Origin: Verpa conica
Taxonomy: Eukaryota; Ascomycota; Pezizomycetes; Pezizales; Morchellaceae
Length of the DNA: 64,000 bases
Reading direction: 5' to 3'
Assembly: GCA_033030425.1 (NCBI GenBank)
Contig: JAUFSD010000013.1
Span: 1,302,001-1,366,000 of the forward strand
The notes under the pieces were generated by a model. The model made no database searches and had not been told where the DNA came from. It saw nothing but the letters and a program-made list of their open reading frames with translations. Position numbers and translations under genes: made by a program. Below are positions 1 to 10,629 of the stretch, one piece after another; within the stretch, counting starts at the first letter, position 1, and each line of letters opens with the position of its first letter.

Positions 1-1929
1 TGTTAGTAGAGCGAATATAGTCAAGACACCATTTTGCTATTGCTCTCCTTGTAAGAAAAAAATCTAAGATCCCCTAGAGTCTATTCGTGCGCCTCTGCGA
101 ATACGCTTAACAAATAGTTATGGGGTGGGCGAAGGTCTAGTGGGCCTTTAACTGATGCTCCTTGTAGCGAAGGGGTCGCGTTGCCAGTTTTCATGTGAGG
201 GGTAAAAGGGACAAGTCACCACAAAACCCCCAGGAATAGAGATTGGGTTTACAAATCTAATTCCTAGCAAGGTAAGCAGTAGTAAAGCCTCTATTTTTCT
301 TTGGTAGCCTAGGCGTTTTGCTATATTGTTCGGGTGATATCTACTTACTTCAATTGAGGGATCGATCTGGAACGTGGTGAGAAGGAGGTGCGGGGGAGGG
401 GAGGCGCTGCCCCGCGCCATAGCCAAGTGCAACTAGCTGTATCATTCATTCATCGATCACAGAACCCTTGTTCATATCCCATAGCGAATATCAAAAAAGA
501 TCGAGAAACGTAAGGCCTGGGGTCGGGCCTTTCCGACACAAGCGAGGGCTTTTAATTGGAAACAGACCAGTTATACTCTACTCGTAATCTCATAGCGTTC
601 TACGATTCCGGGTGATAGGGTTAGCCAGAGGCCCTACTTAGGAGTCCAGAGGCTGTACTGCTATTCGAAATCGGAAAACCAGCCATACCCGCATACTATA
701 CAAATACCCGTAGCCTCATAGAGTTTGTACTCGGGAGTGAATTAAATACCGAGTACTCGACTCCCATAGGGTTAAAAGATGCGTGTCGCAGATATAGGGG
801 CCGATGGCACTATTACGACATCCATCACTTGTATGGAGGGAAAAAGTATCAAGAACTTCTCCTATCCCTCAGCTAAAAAATCAAAAAAAATCAAAACTAA
901 AACTCATGGGGAAATGAGTACAGCGTGTATTATCAAGCCAACCACCAGCCTACGCCAGCAAGCTGCCCGGAGGCGGTTCTTGGTACTTACGTACCAATAA
1001 CCCCCAGTACTTCATTCCTACCCCGAGTACAGAAAATCTAAGACTCTCATAATATGCACATGCAGTCTATTCTCAAAACATCAAGAAACATAAAGTTTTA
1101 TCGGGGCTGTTATTGGTCTTACAAATTCTCAACAAAAGCTATGGGGTGAGTAGTATTTGCAATATGACCCTGCGCGCAGATCCTTGTCTCTCGATCTCTG
1201 TCGGGTTGAGTTAATTAAGGCGTCTCTTATCCAGCCAATAGGCCTCAGAACTGACTTATTTCTGCGCGTTTTTTCTACTTTACGCTAGGGCTCCTAGTTA
1301 GCTATCTAGAATACTTTGTGGGGCACAGTTCTGACAGGTTTCATCGTTGTTACTAGTTTTTTAGGCATGTGACGTACTAGCAATGTGTCTCAAAATTACA
1401 ACTCTTCCGTAAAATGTGATAACCACCAACAGCTTATCAAAAAGCTGGTTTTGTAGACCCAATTATCTATACTAAAAAGAAATAGTAAATTTACTGGGTG
1501 CGGGGCAAACATTTATTGTGTTCTACATTTAGAATATGATTGAAAATTTTTTTTTTTATCTTTCTCCTTGTAATATAACTCTATCCTGATATATACACCT
1601 AAATTTAGGCTTCTACTCGTACCTTAACCCTGACAATATTCACCATTCTGAAACGTGTTTTTTGAGCTTATTGGTGAGATGCTAGTACCACGTACCACAT
1701 ACTAAATTCTTCTTCCACATTTTATTACACATTTTTATAGTGTGTTGTGGTTGCTACAGCCAATATCCGGTTAATCTATCAACGTACAATAGAAACGCCC
1801 ACTGCTACTTAATCGAAGGATCTTGCAGTAGTGGTTCAAACAGGTGCTAATATCAAACAAGGTATTCTTTCTACAATAGAAAATCTACACCCTCAAATTC
1901 ATCTGATTTCTATTCTCCAGTGGGGCAAA
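1..1929. other. intergenic, no supported gene
   Basis: No open frame here looks coding; the longest (94 codons, minus, 148-432) has no recognisable motif and no splice context. The DNA is of mixed AT content with scattered short poly-A/T runs. No clear repeat ends were found. The last 200 bases are presumably the promoter and 5' UTR of the NLR gene that starts at 1930. Confidence 0.5.
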
Positions 1930-4900
1930 ATGTCAGATCCTACCCAACCTCCCAAAATTTCTGAGATAGATCAACAGTCTACCACCGCTGAGATCAACAA
2001 TGTTACGGCTGTGCCTACTCCACTGACAGAGTTGGTGACCTTTTTATTCTTCCTATCGTAATTTGGGCTTACTGGTTTAACAGCATCATCGCAGTTCATG
2101 GGCTCAATGGAGACCATAAGGGCACATGGTCCCACCCTTCTGGAAACCTGTGGCTAAAAGACTTGAAGCTTCAGATCCCCCAGTCGCGTATCCTAACCTT
2201 TGAGTATGAGTCGGACATATCAAAGGTTGGCTGGGAGCTTGTCTCGCCTGTAGGCATATGGCGCATTGCTGTTCAACTACTACATGCTATTCTCGAAGAG
2301 AGGGGAGATAGTGGGGAGGTATATAGAATTCCGTGCCTCTGCTAGATAAATAAACGAGCTAATTGATGATTCATGTGGGTCTTTAGTTGGTGCCTCGTTC
2401 AATCATTTTTATAGCGCAAGGCTTTGGAGGAATTATCGTCAAACAGGTAAAAATTTGTAAAAGATCCTCCTAGAGTTTGTAATATTGCTGACGAGCGTAT
2501 GGCTAGGCTTTATGGATCGCAAATTATCAGCACGCATACTTACCTATTGCTGTCCAAACACTCGGTGTTGTATGACTGCCATCACATATACATATTATCT
2601 ATCTTTTCTAATGCGACATAGGTTTTTTTTGGTACCCCTCATAGTGCGGTTGACCAAGATTCTTGGGAAAGAATCATTTTCAATATGGCTGCCGTTTCCC
2701 GAGAAAACCTGATAAAACCAGGGATTTTAGCATGCCTCGGCCGAAGGGTGTCCCCACTGGATGTTAGTGGCTGGTCAGAAGTATCTGAGAAGTTCTACTC
2801 TATCGTCGAAAAGTATAAGGTTATCAATATTTTTGAGAAAAAGGAGATACCATGGTTGGGTTCACTGGTTAGTTTCTCCTTTCTATCCCATTCACCTGCC
2901 TATTATATTTGTTACATTCGGCTAATAGATACTAGGTTTTAGATGAGGAATCTGCGGCATGGAGTCCCAAGGATGGACAGTGGTCTCGGGACGAGAGCCA
3001 CCTCATGCTATGCACGTTCGACACAGATGGCCACGAGGACTTTATCCGTCTATCTAATGAGCTCAAAGTAATAGCAGGAATGCAGAAAGGTACGAACTCC
3101 TGGCATTCGCAAATATGAGAGCATGAGTCTGATATACAATAGATTTCGATCAGGGTTGGTTCGAGTGCTTGCAGAAACTGACCACTGTATCTCGTGGATC
3201 CTGCTCACTCAACACCTGGAACCATCCTGAAACATTGGGCTGGATATGGGACGATGAAGAATACAAGCATTGGTGGGGCGAAAATGGCCAGAGAATCTTA
3301 CACTTGCGCGGTAGCGCCGGCAAAGGGAAGACGACACTGTGCACGTTCCTCTCTAGTACATTACGAAAGGATAAGGAGGTTACAGTTTTGTCTTTTTTCT
3401 GCAATGGCCGTGGTGACCACCGAGACCCAGCCAAACATATTCTTCTCTCGATGGTTCGACAGCTTCTCTTATACCAGCCCCCGGTTCACCAATATATCAA
3501 GGAACTTTATACCTCTCTGTTAGAAAATCCAATATGGGCAAAAGAGGATGTATGGGGCCTCTTTCGTGCCATGCTCTCACACTCCCACGGCACGTCATTG
3601 GTATGCCTCATTGATGCCCTCGATGAATGTGGAAACGACTCTTCCAGCAGTTGGCTCCTCGAACATCTAGCTGGTCTTCAGCAAGAGACTGATTTCCCTT
3701 TCACATTGGTAGTTAGCAGCCAGTGTCCTGCGGAAGATTTAACGCCGTCTGTGTCTTTGGAGAGATTTGTTGTGATCAACCTGGACAATAGAGAGAAACT
3801 CCATCTCGATGTTGGCAAAATCGCCCAGAGTTGGGTGTCTGACCTCGTTCGAGTAACTCCGGCATTCAACGGGCTGAAAGATTACCTTCTGAATAATCTA
3901 AGGCCTTTCCTGGCTCAGCCAACAACAACATTTCTCACACTCAAGATTGGACTAAGGCTGCTAGCACAACCTCATATTGGCTGGATACCAGCCTCGTTAT
4001 TAGAGAATATCAGTTTCTTAGATTCAAACCTACACCATTTATATGAACGGGTCCTTGACCAAGTTCCCGAAAAGCACCAGCAATGGGCAAGGAAAGCGCT
4101 CTCTTGGGTATCTTATTCCTACCGCCCATTAACGCTTAATGAAATTTATACCGTAATGTCGGTCCAGGGCAAGGAAGATAAGGAGCGAGTTGGTCCATTG
4201 AATATCATACACGACCTCATTAGTGTCCTCGGCCCTCTTGTGAGATTTGAAAGGGATGAAATCCATCTAATCCATCATTCCTTCAAGGAATTTCTTCTGG
4301 AGGACGAGACGCAAGACAAAGAACGGTGGTACAGCTTCGACAACAGCACAGCCCATGCAGAAATCTTCGACACGTGCCTAGCTTATCTTTCTGGGGAGGG
4401 TATTTTATCGGTCTACGAAGGGGATAAGCCTTTTGAAAGAGATATAGAGCTACATACCCTAATGCCTTTCGACTCAGAAGAGCTGGGGCTTCTACTGTAT
4501 GCATCTCAGTACTGGCCTAAGCATTATCAGCAATCTGCATCTGTCATGCGCGTACCTTCAGGCTATAACCAGGTTTTGGAGTTTTTTCACCAGATGGGAG
4601 CAAGTACCTGGTACCGCATAAACCGACTCTTGGAGGGAGGTAGCTCCGAGCAAGACATATTCAGCCCTCTGATCGTAGCTGCGAAGCTAGGACTTCCTAG
4701 CGTTATTTCAGAATTACAAGGGGAGACAGACAACTCCAATAACCAAACTGCCTTAGAGCTAGCCGCTGCCAATGGCCACAAGGAGGTAGTAGAGGAGCTC
4801 CTCGGGACGGAAGAACTCTCTATAGAACTAGATCTTTCCACCGCATTAATAAAAGCCTCGGAAATGGGGCATAAGCATGTGGTTGAGAAACTAATTTTAG

Positions 4901-6803
4901 TTGCTGAGCAGAGAATTCCCAGAGATTCCCTAGGCCTTGAAGCTGCGCTTTCTGTCTCAGCCAGAAATGGTCACACTGATATTGTCGAGCTGCTCCTCCA
5001 GAATGACACGCCAGTCAATTCGACGTATGAAGATCTCACACCCCTGCAACATGCTGCGAAAAACGGTCGAGAACATGTGGTAAAAGTACTTCTCGAAAGC
5101 CCTGACATAAATATCACATACGAAACAAAAGATAGCCCGATGCACCTTGCGGCAAAGAGTGGATATCTGACAATTGTGGAATTACTGCTGTCTGCTGGAA
5201 GTTCCCCCGGGGCCGATGATAACGAAGTAGGCCCTCTGCATCTGGCTGCCACTTATGGCCATCTTAAAGTGGTAAACCGGATTCTCAAAGCGGATCCGGA
5301 GTTAATAACAAGCAAAGATGACACTGGAATGAATGCGTTGCACTGGGCGGCTTGGAAGGGCCATATTACTATCGTCAAGAAACTTATCGAGGCAAAAGTT
5401 GAGGTGGACGATACAGATGATAACCTACACTTACCGCTCCATTTTGCCGCCGCCGGTGGTTACGTTGATGTAGTCGAGGCACTAATAGCTGAACACGCCA
5501 CCAAAGATATAGATATCGATATAACTGACGAGAATCAATGCAACGCTTTGTACTACGCCGCAGCCGGAGGCCATGCCAATGTTGTTCGTAGGCTGTTGAA
5601 GGGTGGGGCCGATCCGGTTGAGCTGTGCGGCGGCGATTTCCCCATGACACCCCTGCATCTTGCTGCCACAGCTGGACATATTGATGTGATCAACGCATTG
5701 ATGGAAGGTGGAGCGTCGATCGACCAAAAATCAAACGGCGGATTAGCACCCATACATTTAGCCACTATGAACGCCTCCGCACTAAAGCGGTTGATAGAGC
5801 TCGGAGCAAATATAAACGCCTACAACGACGATAAATCATCTCCACTCATGTTAGCAGCACAATTAGGTAACGAGGAAGGAGTAAAGATGCTCCTCGAGGC
5901 AGGCGCAGTCGTTCAGGCCAAAGACAACAATGGCTCTACGGCGCTACACGAGGCTATTCAACCTGGTAGCTGGCCCATTGTGGAAGCTTTACTTAGCAGC
6001 GGTGCATCCCCGATGAATCGGAGGGACTCAGACAATGCCACTCCCTTAGATATCGCCATTAACATAGACGAGAGCGATCTTGTGGTGAAAATGGTCGACT
6101 GGATTACTGAGAAGGATTACTGGCAAGATCCATTCCAGATAATCATTAGCAACGGCTCAGAAAACCTCATCGAACTGTGGCTCAAGCACAGGCCTCAAGA
6201 TAAAATTTCTGTGAGTGGACTTGGGACTCCATCGCTTCTGCGGTTTGCCGCCCGGGGGATTGCCCAGCATGTAGTCTCACTTATAAATTCGGGGGTCGAT
6301 AATGACGAGTTCGATATACACGGCCGGGTTGCACTTGATGTAGCGCTACATCCAGAGGTACGAAAGATACTAAAAGGAGAAAATGTCACGGAGGGCAACG
6401 AGGAAGACTTAGCAGAAGATACGAGTGATGATTCAACCAAAAAGGAGTGTAGACTGGTGATTGGGCGTCCCAGATACAATAATTCACTCGGCAATCGGGC
6501 TTGTGATATCTGTGGATGTGAGATTGAGATGTTCTTTTATCGTAACTACTCCCCTTTCTGTCTCTTGACTTGACATCACATCTAACTTGTTTTGTAGACT
6601 GTTGTGAATGTAACGATGATGATTATGATATATGTTCCAACTGCTATGACGAAAGCAATAGATGCCCGGACCCTGAAAACCATAAGTTGAAGATCCGATT
6701 TGTCTTCGATGGTATGTTGTCGTTCGAAGAGCTGTCTCCCTGGGTTGCCAAGCGGGTAGTGCCCATGCCGGAAATAGATTCGGATGATGACCAAGACTTT
6801 TAA
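1930..6803 (+). CDS. NLR: degenerate lipase-like / NACHT / ankyrin / ZZ protein
   Basis: Eight exons, read from splice sites and protein continuity: 1930-2030, 2084-2318, 2387-2446, 2507-2569, 2622-2867, 2936-3089, 3143-6541, 6598-6803, giving 1487 residues with no stop. The N-terminal ~285 residues resemble the alpha/beta-hydrolase (lipase-like) effector of fungal NLRs (AVHGLNGD near the start, FFGTPH at about 155). The nucleophile elbow, normally GHSLGG, reads AQGFGG at 122-127, so the catalytic Ser is Gly124. The NACHT ATPase follows, with Walker A GSAGKGKT (343-350) and Walker B CLIDALDE (441-448). Then come a winged-helix-like stretch and an ankyrin array (about 810-1300). A C-terminal ZZ zinc finger begins at C1407 (CxxC, C1421/C1424, C1432/C1435) and is completed across the last intron. 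Such proteins act in non-self recognition and incompatibility. The hydrolase is probably catalytically dead. Exon borders are inferred by eye. Confidence 0.92.
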
Positions 6804-7899
6804 AGTACTGTATATACCCGGATAATCTACTAGTTTTCTAATCCCAATGCTAACGGTGACTGGGCCATATAGCGGCAGCTTGAGGCGATTCTAGATGCTC
6901 TCTTTCTAAGTTGGTTACAGAACCTCGGATATGATACCTTGACGGCTCAGTAGGTGGTGGCAGTTAGAGGAGGGATCTTGTACTTATCATCAATTATGCT
7001 ATTCTTCATTATATGATTTTTGGGGGTGTACATACTGGGCCAAAATCTACTACCAACTACAGAATCATATATATGCTTCCCCCAAAAGGCTATCGCTCGA
7101 CTGCTATCCTTTCTCACCCTCGTCCACTCTAACACACTCTCCCTAGAACCCGGCCCTCAAAACTATCAATGGACAGCGATTCCCCAAGCACTACTACAAA
7201 AAGATGTTCGACCAGATTTAAAGGTCCTCATATCCGTAAGTAGCTAGCTGTCAGTTGATCAATACTTAATATACTCCATAGGTGTCAACTACTGTCGATT
7301 GACATTAGTAGGGCGCCTCGGGCAGCAATTACAGTGCCTCCCGACAGCTTTCGCCACCTAGAAGTGCTCCCATTGTAGTGGTACAAACACTCAGTACTGC
7401 CCCCCACGGCCTAGGATTTACGATTGTTACCTAGCCACTAGCATCATACCCGCCGCCCAGCACCAATTTTTCCACCTATATATAGGTCGCGGGCACACAG
7501 TTCCACCAAACGTCGCCCACTGTACCCACACTCCCTACGCTCTCACTATACCCCACATCTATACGGCCCTGCCCGATACTCCTCGCATTAGTACCTCCCT
7601 AGAGTTATTTCTAGTTTCCTTTTCATTCTATATATATGTTCTGACCCATTGCATATTGGGTGACGTCCCCAATAGCCAATGTGCTGGATTCAAATTGATT
7701 TTTATAAATCTCCCAAATGGGCAGGCTCGCTTAAGCTGCTGGGACCCAATCAGACCATATAATTATAATTAGTAGTACTAGGAGTGGGCAGATCAGCCAT
7801 GCTCCCTTCCCTCTATTTTCTTAATTTTTGAAATTCAACACCAAAAACTTGCGTGGCAACCAGATTTCCACACCAAAAGTCTGACTTTTCAACCTCAAA
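6804..7899. other. intergenic, no supported gene
   Basis: Downstream region of the NLR. A 75-codon plus-strand frame at 7020-7247 is followed by a plausible intron, but I see no family resemblance. A TATA-like CTATATATAG near 7476-7485 precedes the ORF at 7900 and could be its promoter. Confidence 0.4.
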
Positions 7900-8259
7900 A
7901 TGCCAAGCCCCGACCCCTCTTTCCAAACCATTCTAGACAGCTTTCAGGTAGGTCATATTGACTACAACCTCGGCCTCGTTGGTAACCCCATCTCTAAGAA
8001 TATCGTCAGTATTCTCTCTGATGACAGCACCAGCCCCAAGGAGAGACTCCTTATCACCCTTCTCTGTGCAGCTGTCAAGTCTGCCTCCCAGTCAAGCGCC
8101 TACGCATCCGCCTGCGAAAGCAGGATGGATGATATCGCTACATCCATGAGTGAGCTAGCTGAGCAAGTCAGCCAGATGGGCCACTCCATCCAACAAACCG
8201 GTCAACATCAGCATATTGTAACGGGGGTACTCTCAGGGGAGTACTGCCGTACCAAATAA
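7900..8259 (+). CDS. small unknown protein, 3' end hit by a solo LTR
   Basis: The frame from ATG 7900 encodes a Ser-rich, probably helical protein with heptad-like spacing (MDDIATSMSELAEQVSQMG region), so a short coiled coil is likely. I do not recognise the family. The LTR inserted at 8217 supplies the last codons of the present frame. If the LTR and one CATAT duplication are removed, the frame ends two codons later, after about 107 residues, so the insertion barely changes the protein. It sits next to the KDZ transposon and might be another gene of that element, but nothing shows it. Expression is uncertain. Confidence 0.4.
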   Translation: MPSPDPSFQTILDSFQVGHIDYNLGLVGNPISKNIVSILSDDSTSPKERLLITLLCAAVKSASQSSAYASACESRMDDIATSMSELAEQVSQMGHSIQQTGQHQHIVTGVLSGEYCRTK

Positions 8260-9474
8260 AACCAACAACCTCCCTTTCTGACGAGAAGCTTCAGCAGCGA
8301 GGCTTAGAACCGCTCGTCAACACGGAAGGTCGACAGTCCCTAGGCAAAACAGGAATAAGGATTTAATGGATAGATAACTAAAGACTTTAAAAGGCTCTGC
8401 TTCCCAGGGGAAGACAAACGTCTTTAGCAAAGAGTATGAGGGTCTCTGAACAACAGTTGTTCGTTGACTAGCAAGAATGATTGTCCTGGGGGAAGGTCGG
8501 GTTTAAGCTATGATTTTGATTACGAGCAAGCTGCCAAGAAGCGGGGGAACAATCCCTCCGCGCTTGGAAATCAACTGGGTCTAGAGCGCCCCTAAGAACT
8601 AGCGGGGTCGATAGACTAGCGACTAAAAAGCGTTGGTTACTAAAAGCTCTGTAACTATTGCTAAAATGGTCCGATTTCAAATCCGATTGCACCTATGGAT
8701 TCGCAGCACTGTCCCCCATATACCCTCCGAGTTTGGTTCGGTTGGACGAACTTTCCTGACTGTTTTTGGGGTTATTTTTGGGGTCCAAAACTTGTCTTTT
8801 TGTTAGGGAATCAGCAACTCAGGGGGGCCCCCTCTGCAAACGGCGGGTGGCACAGTGGGGCGCCTCGCGGGTGTTAGAAAACACAGAGTCCCCTAGGTAG
8901 GGTAACCCACTGGTGATTCCTGCCGTTGCTTAGATTCCCTTCCCACGTTCCTAGTCCAACCTGGGGACGTGGCGGAGAGGTAATCTTGATCCATAAGGAC
9001 CTTAGGGCGAAGCACAAGGCATAGCCCCGTATGGTTCGATTCGTGACGCCGCCAGGTTAATTATTATTTTTGCTGGCGGCCCTAACTACTAAGCATAGCT
9101 TTGCTCTCATCTCACGGCTCTCGGCCTCCCATAAGGTTGGCCATCAGCGAAGCCGTTGTTATTCCTCCTAGAGGAACAGGAGCTTAACTCTGTTCATGGA
9201 GGCAACTGCTTCAGTCTCATTGCACTAGTATCTCCCGTAGCTATAAGCTACAGACGCATTACTCTGGTCTCTGTCGCATACCGACGACGGTGAGCTTCGC
9301 TCCGTCCTAGGAGCTCGCCAGCTCGCTTAGGGATCGGGCTATCATAGTAATGACTTTCCTTAGTATCTATTGACCGGAATAGGATAGCTAGTCCTATCCC
9401 TCAAGGGAGATCCTTAGGTGTCTCTATATGGAGAGGTACTTGAGACTAGTCATGACGATGGTTAGGTCGTCACA
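8217..9474. mobile_element. solo LTR (family A), TSD CATAT
   Basis: The element begins TGTAACGGGG and ends GGTCGTCACA, the TG..CA ends expected of an LTR. It is flanked by perfect 5-bp duplications CATAT (8212-8216 and 9475-9479). Length is 1258 bp. There is no reverse transcriptase or gag, so this is a solo LTR left by recombination between two LTRs. It contains a tRNA-like segment (about 8962-9054) and a perfect hairpin, GCCGCCAG with CTGGCGGC, just after it (about 9047-9095). Orientation of the parent element is not known. Confidence 0.8.
8962..9054 (+). other. tRNA-like segment with Pol III A and B boxes
   Basis: TGGCGGAGAGG (8970-8980) fits a tRNA A box and GGTTCGATTCG (9032-9042) a B box, at a spacing typical of tRNA with a long variable arm. 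TGGCGG at the start pairs with CCGCCA at the end. A proper T stem and a cloverleaf could not be folded by eye. It may be a decayed tRNA, a tRNA-derived SINE head, or chance, and it lies inside the solo LTR. Confidence 0.35.
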
Positions 9475-9479
9475 CATAT

Positions 9480-9774
9480 ATAAATTTGTCTCCTGAGAGA
9501 TACGCAATGTGTCAGGGCGCACGGGCAAAATATAGTATATCTGGTATATCCTGAGCGTCCTGACGAGAGCTCTAGAAGCTATCGCCTCCTGACGTCTCCA
9601 GTGACTCCAGAGAAGTTATAGTCTTTATCAGTTATATCATACTTTATCATATTAGAATCTGAGGCTTCAGAGCTATATGCTAGACTACTATACGAATTAT
9701 GACGGTAGCTCTAGCAGCATTCCTCATGGCTCCACGAGCTTCATAATTTGTAATTACTTCAATTAATTATCACT
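9480..9774. other. 3' flank of the KDZ transposase
   Basis: Non-coding DNA after the transposase stop (minus strand), with repeated GAGCTCTAGAAGCTAT-like words and an AT-rich stretch near 9740-9780 that could hold the minus-strand poly(A) signal. It may contain the subterminal repeats of the transposon; no terminal inverted repeat could be fixed. Confidence 0.4.
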
Positions 9775-10629
9775 CTAATAAAAATCATTCCACGTTCTAA
9801 GATCTACTCTAGTATTCACCAACCAACTTCCTTTGCCCAAGGGTATGAAATGTGCCATTCCTAATATGCTCTTGATATTCACAATCCAAAACTTTCGGTG
9901 AAGACGCTGACAAACTTGAAGAAGGCCGTGAGAGCTATCCGGAATGCCCTTATCTCTTGACTGGGGAACCTCTACCAAACAAAGTCGGTGAGTATAGCCA
10001 GTAAACGGGTTGCGAAGCTTAAACAATGCTTTTAGACGGCACGGTAGTCGTCCTCTCAGAGTTCCTAGAGCTATCACCGTATCCACCTGAACCCGGACCC
10101 AGTCGTTGCGAGCTGCCCTACCACGAAAAGATTTTTTCCCTGTGTAGCATAGGTTGTGAAGCTGATATTGGTCCGCTTCTTGAAATACAGCAACTGGAAC
10201 CTGAAGACGGGTAAACCCTTCTGCTCGGAACTGTAAAATAGTTTGCGAGTCAGCGTGAATGCTCCTAGAGCCTTCCTGACACTTTCCATAGTCAACAACG
10301 CAGCATCCAAAGCTCACTTTATCCATATCAATTTCTTCTGCAATATCCTCAAGAACATACCCCCTGTCTCCGTATCGACTCTTTAGCGTTCGGTATGGCG
10401 CTTTGCTTTCCTGAACTGACTGTATACCTGGTCCTCTTTTGATATTTTCACGGAATGATCGGGACGCCAGGGTGAGTCTTGGTGTGACTCATGCAAGGAG
10501 GGAGGTAGGGTAACAGGTGTCGAGGATAAGGACAAAGGCATTATACAAGTAGGGATTTGGGGTATAAATAGGGAGCGTTGCTCCCTCTCTGTAATAGTTT
10601 TTCTTTCTTTCTTTACACAACGTTTCTTC

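Noticed and set aside
148..432. 94-codon minus-strand frame
   Set aside because: No recognisable domain or context.
7020..7247. 75-codon plus frame followed by a plausible intron
   Set aside because: The next exon would stop after a few codons and no family is visible.
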